A DNA stretch of 64,000 nt from assembly GCA_043228905.1 (NCBI GenBank), contig JBHGNT010000008.1, forward strand, positions 15,686,001 through 15,750,000, in the 5' to 3' direction. Each line of letters starts with the position of its first letter. The stretch's first letter is position 1. The DNA comes from Azolla caroliniana. Its lineage: Eukaryota; Polypodiophyta. Positions 15,701 through 24,057 of this stretch are shown here, in pieces. The translations under genes were made by a program, and so were the position numbers. A model generated the notes under the pieces. It was given only the letters and a program-made list of their open reading frames with translations. It made no database searches and was not told where the DNA came from.

Positions 15701-18700
15701 ATGATAATTCTCCTGCTGTTCTAGAAATTATCAAATTGTTTGGAAGTGAACTCTCGCCACTGTCACAGAGAAACCACATTTGGACTATTCATAGTGTTAA
15801 TTGTAACTTTCCAATACCAAAAAGTATTAAACACATACACATAGTGTAAACGATGAGTGGACACAATTAGCATTATAAAGCATTATCAAAGTAAACTGCT
15901 CTTATATATCAATATCAATATATATAAATATGCAAGTGTGTATATATGTATGTATGTGTCTGAGAGAAGAAAACAAACTTACTGGTTCACTCTCTCCCGT
16001 CATGCTAGATTCATCCACAACTAATGAGTTGCCTACCAGCAACAGACCGTCACCGGGAATCTAGATTCAAATTTCTTAATAAGATACATTATTCAAATGC
16101 ATATATAATGTAAGAAAAATCTCCACAACAGAATGAAAAAGAAAAATCATTTACTTGGTCCCCAACCGCAAGATGAACAATATCACCGACAACAAGCTCG
16201 AATATGATTATCTTCATTCTTTTTCCTCCTCTTGTAACCTGGAAATTTAATAGTGAATACTCCAGCCTCCCAATGAAATTAAATAAGTAGAATCAGACAT
16301 TAGTACAAGAATTTTTATCAGAATAATTTGTCTATACAACTTTATCTTACCAAGGGCTGTACAAGTATGGCATTGACCACAACATTCTAAAGGAGTTACA
16401 ATAGATCCGCAAGTAGCAATTCATGATGCACGTAGTCCACATCCATCTGAACCCATCCCCCTGCCACCCTTGTTAGTGACAAATCCAGGAAATTACCACC
16501 TGATTCTGAAGGTGCTTCTTCTATCCAGAGACACCAAGCATATGGTAATCCACTTTCAAGAGAAACGGTACACAAATGGGAGTGGACTTGTAGGCAACAA
16601 ACACCACAGAGCAAAAAAGGTAGCCCTAAGAAGACATGGTAAAGGTAGCTATTGGCAGATTGTGAACAAAACAGCTTTTATTTACTGTTTGGATTTAGAG
16701 AGTTATGTCTTAAAAGGCTTGGCCAACCTAGACAAGAGTTTATTTCTTACATGTGGAAAAATCATAGATGTAATCAGAGGTTTTATGATTCATTCATCAA
16801 CTTCTTCCGAAAAACTTCATAAAACAATGATGTAAACCATTTGCATAGAATGTCACATTGAAATGAGTATATTTAACATAATCCAAACCACTATTGAATA
16901 TTTATAACATTGCATTAAGATATTACACAAATATCTTAAGAATTCTAATATGAACATGCTACCTTCAACAATGTATCTAAAATTACTGACCATCTCATTC
17001 AAACATGTTAAGAATCAAGCTCAACTTGTGAGAACGTGTGCTTATGGAGAATAGTACGATGTGTGAAAAAGTGCATGAGCACACTTTAATGTAATCCGTG
17101 TGATAGGTACAAGAAGAACTAGATTGTAATATGTAGTTGGTTGTCAGGTGTAAATGTGGTCAAAGAATATTAGATACTCTTATGACAGAATCGTACTCGA
17201 GTGAATGTCTATGAGTAGACTCCACCAACAACATTTAATGTGGCAATCCCTTGAGGACTTATATATAAAACCCACTTGGCCCACTGTGTTTGTTGATGTA
17301 GTTTTCTTTTAACTGTATAAGCTTTGTCATCCCCCTACTGTGTATTTTATTATTTCTGGTTATTTCCTCTGATTCCTTCTCTTGCTTACACACCCACTCT
17401 CACACAGGCACTATGTTTCTGCATACCCCAACTCTATGAGAGTTAGATTCTTTACAAACATTATTATGCAGAAAATGGTAAAGCATTTCTTTATATTAAC
17501 AGAAAATGAGATTTAGAAAAGTATTTCTCACATTGACCATAATTTTCTGGTTCTCTGCAGTCAAGGCACGAAACTGCAACGACTGCCTGTAGTTACTTGT
17601 GGCTGCATATGGAAGAAACAAAAGGCTATTTGACTTTAAGAATCAAATAATACAGCTATTTCATAAATTCCAGAAAACAAAAACATAGGTTACTTACAAG
17701 ACACAAGTAATACAAGTATAATTGCAAATGACACACCACCTCCATCATACCAGCCTTCTTTTGGATCCTGTTATAGAGGGTTTGTGTAAACTGATTCAGC
17801 GAGATGATGCAAAAAAGAGAAAGATCTTATTCTTTTTATTAGTTCTTTCAAATAAGGAGCTATGATTACATGTAAACCTTATTGGAATATAGCCATATCT
17901 GCAAAGACAACATGATTACATACAATAACTAGTTCCATAACATATAACCTTGAAAATAGCAAGGATTTTCCATCTAATTCTTGGTCTTGGATATTACATC
18001 CTCTATCAAGTGTAGGAAAATATCCTCAAAGTTCTTCGATATATAATGGTTAGTACGATAAGTTTAGTTGCATTTATTTTGGTTTGCTGCTCTCATAGAT
18101 GAGAAAACATTGTCAGAGATAGTAATCTCTTGTTTGGACTCATTGGCCTTTTGATCTCTTAAAAGACGTTAATATAGCTTTCTTTTTTTCTTTCCAGTTG
18201 TGAATTTCTGATGTATATTCAAAATCAATTGGACTAAATGCTGCTCTTTCAAGACTCGTGCCTATAGCAACAGTTCTTGACAGGAATATCCATTTACAGA
18301 ATTTATTTTGTTATACAAACATCAGTTTAACTTTAAAATATCTAAATACCCATTTCATTTTCAAGGAATGCCCTAAACATTCTATTATATCTTTCAGGAC
18401 GTTGGTTTTTCAAAATCTCTCAAGAAACGCCTTGGATTCATAAATAAGAAGCTCATAGAATTCACTTACTAACATTTCAGGTTTTCAGTTTCAGATATTT
18501 CAAAGTGTGTGCAGAAAAGAAAAAGGAAGAAGAAAAGAAGAGGAGAAACATATTTTTCTCATCACCTCAGTAGTCAACCCAACAACCAATGATACTGCTG
18601 CACAGGCTGCCAATATCAAGAGAGTGGGATCTTGAAGAGCTTCAACTACATATCTCTGCAGAGATTTGGAAAATCCAAGGATTAAGTAAGTTTCGTACTG

Positions 18701-21600
18701 CATGTACAAATAGAAAATGCACCAAAAGAAAGATAAATTAACAAAATTATGAGACTGAATGAGAGATTACATCTTAAAATGCTGTTTCATCTCTGAGACC
18801 AAACCAAAATAAATCAATAAAACTAAATAGAAGGTACCAAAGGTTAGAGTCAGCGTGGTACATCACGTTTTCAGAGCAGGTGACAGTCAACGCGACAGGA
18901 CACATTTTCAGAGCAGGAAACCGTCAGCGCAAAGGTCATGTTTTCAGCACGTGTGACAGTCAGCGCAACAGGACACGTTTTCAGCTCAAGCGACAGTCAA
19001 CATGGTAGGTCACATTTTCTGAACAGGTGGCGGTTAGCCAAGTTCACTATAAGAATTAGACGAGCAGTGTGCTGCAGGTCATCACGTATTGCCCACGCAG
19101 GTTCTCTGCAAGCAAGTCCCTTACACATTGACAAGAGTTTGAGAGGTTTGGACCTGCACTTGCTTAAATTTTGGGTCCTTTTCCTTTGGCTATAAATTAT
19201 GGCTGGCAAAGCCAATCAAGGTCAAAGGAGTAAAGCCTACAAATATGGATCAGGATGACTAGGAGGAGTTGAACATGCAAGGCTTGCATGTTCAACTATT
19301 GAGTGATCAGTCTCTAATGCCTTGCTGTTTAACATCGAAGGTTAGGACTCTGCCGTTGCAATCTAGACTAGACTCCAAGAATTGTATACCTAAAAAAGTG
19401 CAACTAGCAAAGTTTATTGGCTAAAAACGTTTATGGATTTGTGCATGACAAAAGGCACATGTACCCATGTCAACACACTTGAGTGAGTTTAATTCTATTG
19501 TTAGCCAGTTGGTTTCCTTGAAATTCGTCACAGATGATAAGTTTAAGACTACACTTTATACTTGCACTTTACAAAAGAGCTGGGATATCTTTTGGACTGC
19601 CATGAGCTAGTCAAATGGTTGTTTTTCTATGCTGATGTAGAGAGTTCCCTACTCATGGAAGAGATAAATCGGCAAAACAATGCATCCAATAAATTCACAA
19701 GTGCTTTGCATAGTGGGGGCAGGTCACAACATAGGCAAATGTGATAGCCAAGGCCGTCATGAATCACATGTTTAAGATGTTGAAGGCCATCATTGTGGCA
19801 AGAAGGGTCACTTTAAACGTGACTGCTACAAATGGAAGAAAGAGAAAAGGAAAGGCAAGAAGACAGATGAAAGAGAGCCAACCTAAGAAGAGCTGAATGT
19901 AGTCACTCATGACATGACATTCTCATCGTCTATTCATACTATAATGCACATGCTTTACTTGCAGATACGAATGGTGACATGCGCACTTGGATTCTCAATT
20001 CAGGTGCTCCTTTTCAAGTCACCCCTCCATCGTAAGTGGTTTTCTGAATACACGGGGGATCAAGATGGTGTCATCCATCTTGAGACAACTATACATGTGA
20101 CATTGCGGGTATTAGCACTGTGAATTTGCAGTTTCAGTATGATTCTGTCTTCACACTTCAGCATGTACATCATATACCTCAGCTCAAGAAGAACTTTAGC
20201 ACAAGGCAGCTAGATGATGATAGATTTCACCACCTTTGGTGATGGGAAATGGAAGATCTGTAATTGATGTAGAGTTATTGCCAGGGGTTGTAAAAATGGT
20301 ACTTTGTATCCCCTCCATGTATCTACTGTGTGTGACCATGTTGTTGGTAATTGGATACATGAGTCAAACTGGAATGGAAGTGCTTTCTCAATTAGGTTAT
20401 TTGCTTTGTCTTTGTTATGCTGAATTTGCGCATTGTGATCATTGTGTTTATGGAAACCTACATATAGCCCTATTAAAGATGTATGCAAGAAGCGAGACCA
20501 TGATGTCATGGGCATATATGAAGTGCTAACCAATCAATTCATTCTGAACTTGAGCATTTCCAAATTGTATCCAATCAATGGCATTTCTCACCTTCTGTGG
20601 AGTAAAAAAAAGTGGATTCACGTGGGTGGTGCGAACCATGCGGGGCTGCTGAAGAATTACATAGGGAACCTTTGCACATTCATGCCAAGCCTGAGGAGAG
20701 GTCAGTTGTGTGCTGGGTTTCTTCTCATTAAAAGAAATCCATCCCAAATCCATGCTCTTTTACTTTCTTGTTCTAGGAACACTACTTTTGACCTGTAAGC
20801 TGTATCTTACATGAAATGTCTAATAAATTTGATAATGGTGATGGTTGCCTAAGGTAGGGCAGGGCCATGCTCATGTTCAATTGTGTCAATTAGTTGTTAG
20901 CGGTTTGTTATAAAGATGGGACGCATCAAGTTTCAGTGCCTGAAATTTGGAAAAATGTTGGAGGAACCTGGTTTGGGGCAGATAAGATTTCCTATATCCA
21001 GGACTAGAATTTAGGAATGCATTAAAATAATGCCTAAAATCCATGTTATCGACTTAATCAAGAGAAATATAATAAAGGATTTAAGATGGCACAAGACATA
21101 CCCAAAAAGGCTTGAGTTTGCTAACTGGATATGTATTTTCACCAAATTGTTGAGCTCTAGCAATCAAGTCCTCTAAAGTGGCATCTATTCCTTTTTTTGG
21201 ATCAACCTTCAGAGTCTTTGCAATACCTTCAACCCCTCCAAATTTTGTAAGATTTTCCGCATTATTATCAAATTTTCCTATGTCTTCAATAGTTATGCCA
21301 AACGTCCTTCCAGGTCGTACATTAGCTTCAAATCCAGACCCCATTGTATTTGAGGGTGCCGTGCCTAGTAAAAGAAAATGCAATCCAGTCAGTATGAATT
21401 GATGTGTTATTTGAAATTATGAACAAGAAAAACCAATCCTTTCACAGCCCAGATAAGAATCATTGAGTTCTAATTCACAAGAATTTGCTTGTAGATTCCA
21501 AATATCAAGCATTACCATGAACCGAAACATCAACAGGCTGATTTCCAACCCTTGTCTTGTTCCCCTGACTTGATGTTTCCGCTCTACTTCTTAGTGAATC
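779..21600 (-). CDS. Plasma-membrane-type (P2B) Ca2+-ATPase, 21 exons, 3' end outside window
   Basis: Calcium pump that exports Ca2+ from the cytosol using ATP through an aspartyl-phosphate intermediate. Exons in transcript order: 21600-21516, 21364-21102, 18655-18566, 17767-17698, 17602-17532, 16238-16155, 16060-15983, 12298-12227, 11578-11412, 10918-10843, 8063-8008, 6668-6626, 6543-6460, 4522-4439, 4330-4277, 2879-2817, 2460-2365, 2268-2155, 2055-1825, 1683-1534, 895-779. All junctions are GT-AG and phase-consistent, giving about 716 codons with no stop. Visible motifs are [12 protein letters not shown] (TM1), [20 protein letters not shown] (actuator), [18 protein letters not shown] (TM4 Ca2+ site), SDKTGTLT (phosphorylated Asp), KGASE (ATP site), [13 protein letters not shown] and [11 protein letters not shown] (hinge). 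The transmembrane C-terminal half should lie left of base 1. Start: the first in-frame ATG seen is at 21344-21342 (MGSGFEANV). Exon 21516-21600 is open in the same frame, so it is either 5' UTR or part of a longer N-terminus. Confidence 0.93.
2935..3140 (+). repeat. R1 dispersed repeat copy, partial
   Basis: Shares with the copies at about 3.3, 8.2, 14.5 and 18.7 kb the start GATATATTAA, a short inverted repeat around AGGCCAAAATGGC, an ATTACATCTTAAAATG block and a GTACCAAA block. It lies in the intron between pump exons 2879-2817 and 4330-4277. No coding potential was seen. Confidence 0.6.
3328..4085 (+). repeat. R1 dispersed repeat copy split by a solo LTR
   Basis: The left part ends at the target site ATTCC. 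The repeat resumes after the solo LTR with AAACAAGAGATTACATCTT and runs to a TGGTCCACAAG end block also seen near 14.85 kb. The split shows R1 was present before the LTR element landed. The copy is nearly full length (about 350 bp without the insertion). Confidence 0.65.
3383..3788 (+). mobile_element. Solo LTR of copia family B
   Basis: Starts TGTTGAGAATC and ends GATTCTTTACA, matching the reverse complement of both LTRs of the nested element at 37452-42419. It is flanked by a perfect 5-bp target duplication ATTCC (3378-3382 and 3789-3793). No internal sequence remains, as expected after LTR-LTR recombination. It carries short TC and CA runs near its 3' end. Confidence 0.88.
4760..6240 (+). 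pseudogene. LINE reverse-transcriptase remnant
   Basis: The frames of this broken L1-like ORF2 read in order: a palm segment with [17 protein letters not shown] (around 4900-4950), an [16 protein letters not shown] segment near 5120-5160, [15 protein letters not shown] near 5215-5270, and a C-terminal stretch including [19 protein letters not shown] near 5825-5890. Frames change repeatedly and stops are frequent, so it is dead. It lies antisense within the pump intron between exons 6543-6460 and 4522-4439. Assignment rests on my recognition of the RT motifs; the ends are approximate. Confidence 0.65.
6945..7430 (+). pseudogene. LINE endonuclease-domain remnant
   Basis: The peptide [13 protein letters not shown] followed by YMWI and, after a frame change, [12 protein letters not shown] matches the endonuclease ORF on the opposite strand at 12.4-13.0 kb. 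It is therefore another copy of the same LINE family. It is broken by stops and frameshifts and lies antisense in the pump intron between 8008 and 6668. Confidence 0.6.
7615..7925 (-). repeat. R1 dispersed repeat copy, minus orientation
   Basis: Reads as the reverse complement of R1: GATCTTTCCATTCTAG, then ACTTGAGAATCTTAT, TTATTTTGGTTTGTCG, AGATGTTATCTCTTG, GGCCATTTTG, and TTAAAAGACATTA at its right end. Divergent copy in an intron of the Ca2+-ATPase gene. Confidence 0.55.
8155..8470 (+). repeat. R1 dispersed repeat copy
   Basis: Contains the R1 order GATATATTAACATCT, GAGGCCGAAACGTCCCAT, GAGAAATTACATCGTAAAG, AAACCAAAATAAA, GGTACCAAATATTCTCATTC, GATGGAGAAATCTCC and GATAATGGTTTCTATTGATC. It lies in the intron just upstream of the pump exon carrying the PEGLP motif. 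Confidence 0.6.
8920..10130 (+). pseudogene. LINE reverse-transcriptase remnant
   Basis: Recognisable RT pieces are [13 protein letters not shown] near 9345-9385, a [12 protein letters not shown]-like segment near 9525-9560, and [10 protein letters not shown] near 9655-9687, which corresponds to the RT active-site YADD with Ala-Glu-Asp. [18 protein letters not shown]-like stretch follows. Many stops and frame shifts occur. It lies antisense in the pump intron 10842-8064. Ends are approximate. Confidence 0.7.
12430..13817 (-). pseudogene. LINE ORF with AP-type endonuclease domain, decayed
   Basis: Minus-strand pieces in order: a Lys/Glu-rich segment (13817-13488); a piece with [19 protein letters not shown] (13470-13102, frame interrupted); and an endonuclease-fold piece (12974-12639) with [20 protein letters not shown] and [10 protein letters not shown]. 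Past a stop at about 12636 the same frame gives [20 protein letters not shown] and a late DY(L/I) segment are typical of the exonuclease-endonuclease-phosphatase domain of L1-like elements. At least two frame breaks show it is dead. It lies in the pump intron 15982-12299, in the same orientation as the gene. Confidence 0.7.
14318..14440. repeat. Short minisatellite, ~27-28 bp period
   Basis: Four imperfect units built around GCAGAAAACGCAGAGGATCA and ending CAGACATTGC or CAAACTTGG. Located in a Ca2+-ATPase intron between the LINE remnant and an R1 copy. No function visible. Confidence 0.6.
14498..14850 (+). repeat. R1 dispersed repeat copy, the most complete
   Basis: Runs from AAAGATATATTAACATC through the inverted repeat AGGCCAAAATGGCCT (14529-14543), GAGATTACATCTTAAG, TTCTCAAGTTAGATATATTG and CCAGAATGG to GTCGTGGTCCATGGG. 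It aligns along its whole length with the split copy at 3328-4085, so these two define the element at about 350 bp. I saw no coding ORF and no clear pol III A/B boxes. Confidence 0.65.
17006..17456 (+). mobile_element. Solo LTR of copia family B
   Basis: Begins TGTTAAGAATCAAGCTC and ends TTAGATTCTTTACA, the family B LTR ends, with no internal region. Flanks are AAACA on the left and AACAT on the right. The target duplication is therefore imperfect, or the element end has lost one A. It is more diverged than the copy at 3383, and an insertion of about 30 bp lies near 17102-17140. Confidence 0.78.
18045..18192 (-). repeat. R1 dispersed repeat fragment, minus orientation
   Basis: Reverse-complement R1 blocks TTATTTTGGTTTGCTG, AGTAATCTCTTG, CATTGGCCTTTTGATCTC and TTAAAAGACGTTAATATAG are present in order. 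Truncated copy in the pump intron just upstream of exon 17767-17698. Confidence 0.5.
18722..18850 (+). repeat. R1 dispersed repeat fragment
   Basis: Contains AAAGAAAGATAAATTAAC, GAGAGATTACATCTTAAAATG, CATCTCTGAGACCAAACC and GGTACCAAAGGTTAGAG. It is truncated on the right where the 37-bp minisatellite starts. Confidence 0.5.
18851..19030. repeat. Minisatellite, ~37 bp period, five units
   Basis: Five degenerate units each start CA(C/T)(G/A)TTTTC and contain a GACAGTCA(A/G)CG-like block. It sits immediately 5' of a decayed copia gag ORF and may be part of that element's 5' region. Confidence 0.65.
19199..20420 (+). pseudogene. Ty1/copia gag-protease-GAG_pre-integrase remnant
   Basis: Translation from ATG 19199 begins [18 protein letters not shown] and, with stops, follows a UBN2-type Gag. 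A zinc knuckle reads [13 protein letters not shown] with the first Cys lost (about 19792-19833). A protease segment reads [13 protein letters not shown] (about 19990-20030), where Asp of the catalytic DSGA has become Asn. A GAG_pre-integrase-like stretch includes [13 protein letters not shown] (about 20155-20195) and [10 protein letters not shown]. The active-site loss and stops make it non-functional. It is antisense within the pump intron 21101-18656 and is a different copia lineage from the element at 46.4 kb. Confidence 0.72.
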
Positions 21601-22084
21601 CTGCAGCACAATAGTTCCAAAGCATGATAAGCCATTTCATATTGAATATTACGAATATATGCACATATGAACAGTACGATAAAACAATACCGCAGAGTCA
21701 TGATCAAATAGCATCTTGCAAATCCTTTATAATATGGCTTCTTCCAAATTTACTGAATCATTATGTAAATAGTTCTGGCAAGGTAACAATATTTGTCAGA
21801 ACTACAGTAGGTGTAGAACCAACAGAATGGAATTTGGTGCAATGATTATCATATAGAAATCATGTTGAACATCGCCCCATGAAATCACCATCATTGACTA
21901 AAGAAATCATGTTTCTCGGCATGCTGCTCATAACATTAAAGTGAGATAATACCAATAATAAGCACACAGGACATCTCCTGAATATCCAAAAATCTCTTTA
22001 AATCGAGTATGCAGCTCAAAAAATCAATGAATAAAGCGAGATTTATGGTCACAAATCAAAGGAGCATGATTTGCATGCAAATAC

Positions 22085-22440
22085 CTCTTCCCAAATCCAC
22101 AAATCTTCATAAAATTTAGGCGTCAAGAGGGACGGGGTTGGGGGGAGCAATAATGCATGAACCTTGTTTTCTTCTCATAGTATACAAAAATAATTTCTCG
22201 AATACCTGAACCTGAAAGCACGGAGAGGGGGAGGGATAAGGCACTCACCTGTGTGCATTAGGGTTTCCGATAAGATGTTCGCAAAACTCAGGTATTGCAA
22301 AACATCCTGTGCTAACCCTAGGAAAAGGTAATCCTTCAAAGGCGGGTGGGGGAGGGGGGGGTTGAAGGTATGCAGAAACCCTAGAATCGATCTCTGCACA
22401 CGAGCGTTTCTCTGGCTAGAAAACCCTGCCTTCACGTGAA
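22085..22440 (-). other. Possible 5' leader exon region of the Ca2+-ATPase gene
   Basis: A good donor (GAG|GTATTT) ends a possible exon at 22085. Its reading frame into exon 21600-21516 is open for about 30 codons but has no ATG. The stretch is more C/G-rich than its surroundings, with pyrimidine runs, as expected of a leader or promoter. Transcription is inferred, not seen. Confidence 0.3.
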
Positions 22441-22511
22441 ACCGTGGGATTCATTTTCTCTATCAACTGCCCACCCGTTTGAGAGGATCCTGCGGAGTGT
22501 TCACACCTGTC

Positions 22512-22540
22512 CGCCCATCCCATCCCATCCCATCCCATCA
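22512..22540. repeat. (CATCC)n microsatellite
   Basis: About five copies of CATCC lie between the Ca2+-ATPase 5' region and the duplicated TATA segment. Confidence 0.85.
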
Positions 22541-22554
22541 ATCATCGCGTTGTT

Positions 22555-23081
22555 TATCACTCCCAGTGAGTGCCCTTCCACTGCCATCGATTCGATTTAA
22601 AGCTCTGTTATTGACGGCACCATGAAATGGCGGTATCAAGAGTAGCACTTCGATCACGTCCGAAGTAGAGTACATTCTGCGGGCCCCTTGGTGTCCATAC
22701 CAGTGTGTGAAATGGCCTCTATCGCGACTCACTTTTGCAAGAGAAGTATATAACATTCACTTCTGTGACTCTTCTTGAACTGCTTCTTCAAGTCTTGGTA
22801 CTCTAGGTTAAAGCTACAATAAGTTGTCTATCACTCCCGACGCCCTTCCACTGCCATCAATTTAAAGCTTTGTTATTAACGGCACGGTGAAATGGGAGGC
22901 ATAGAAAGATCATTCAAAAGTACAGTACATTTTTGGGCCCCTGGTGTCTGTACTAGTGTGTGAAATGGCCTCTGCCACGACTCACTTTTGCTAGAGAAGT
23001 ATATAATACTCACTTCTGTGACACTTCTCGAACTGCTTCTTCACGTTTCGGTACTTTAGTTTAAAGCTACAATAAGTTGTC
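22555..23081 (+). repeat. Tandem duplication of a ~255-275 bp promoter-like segment
   Basis: Copy 1 is 22555-22828 and copy 2 is 22829-23081. Both begin TATCACTCCC and end TAAAGCTACAATAAGTTGTC. In both, blocks CCCTTCCACTGCCATC, GTGTGTGAAATGGCCTCT, ACTCACTTTTG and AGAAGTATATAA occur in the same order. Copy 1 has about 20 extra bases in its first half. The AGTATATAA block resembles a plant TATA box on the plus strand, but no plus-strand gene starts just downstream. Confidence 0.8.
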
Positions 23082-24057
23082 CCCACTCTAAGATTCGCTC
23101 AAACTTTCAAGCAATTAAAATGTGTTTTAGTTATGTTGTGGCTGAATAATTGTTTCTTATTTATATTAATATTTTGGATGGTGATGATCGAGAGAATAAG
23201 TTTAAGAGATAACATGATCATTAGAAGTATTGTGTTTGCGTGGGAGTGAGGAATTAGAAAAATAGAAGCACAAAGGAGAGCGAATAAAACACTGGGTCAT
23301 TTGAAACAAGTAATATGTCGTATTCTCTTTTGCCATAGTTGGTGAGATGCAGAAAAGTACCCTAATTTAGCATGATTTCGAAAATGTACAATGCAAGCGT
23401 ACCTATTTTGCGAATGGATGGTGAAATATAGAACCAAATTAAATCCAAGCATTTGGTGAATTGTATACGTCTTGTTTTCGTGTCAATTTGTATATCCTGG
23501 AGTACAATTGAATACTAGGTTGAATATTAAACATCTTTATTTGGTATCCATATTCTTGTAGAGTAAAACTACATAAACCCTAAATGTTAATATGTGGTTT
23601 AGGGTTGAGGAAAAAAGTAGTCTAGTCCCCCAATGGTTGGACGGGTACATCAATAGTTTCGTTGTATAATGTCATATAATCCATCACAATGTAATTGGTA
23701 AGAGTAACAATTATGTACCACGTTCATTTATACTATTTGAAACCAACAGACTTGGAACATAGCTAACTGAAAACCTTTTATTATCAAGAACATTCACAAG
23801 TTCATGTATATAATCATGCTAGGAGAAATGAGAAAGTATAATATCATGTTAATACCCCAAACTGGAGAAGAGCACGGTGACAAATCATATGTATATACAA
23901 ATTACAGTTCAAAAAATGATTAAAAAGTGAAATTATGAACGGGTGAATAAAATTAAATGGTAAACGATTGCTTTTGTTCTCATATACAAAAACAATATCA
24001 AGTCAAGGTATACATTATGCCTCAAAAATCCTCAAAGTATACATTATGCCATCTAAA
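23082..24057. other. AT-rich intergenic stretch
   Basis: No ORF, repeat family or RNA gene was recognised. It is the region 3' of the methyltransferase gene and upstream of the duplicated TATA segment. Confidence 0.5.

Noticed and set aside
22085-22110. ATG near 22110 (MKICGFGK) as the pump start codon
   Set aside because: Splicing at 22085 would put it out of phase with exon 21600-21516 and give an immediate stop.
22175-22435. 86-codon minus-strand ORF as the Ca2+-ATPase N-terminus
   Set aside because: No donor joins it in frame to exon 21600-21516 and its sequence does not resemble a pump N-terminus.
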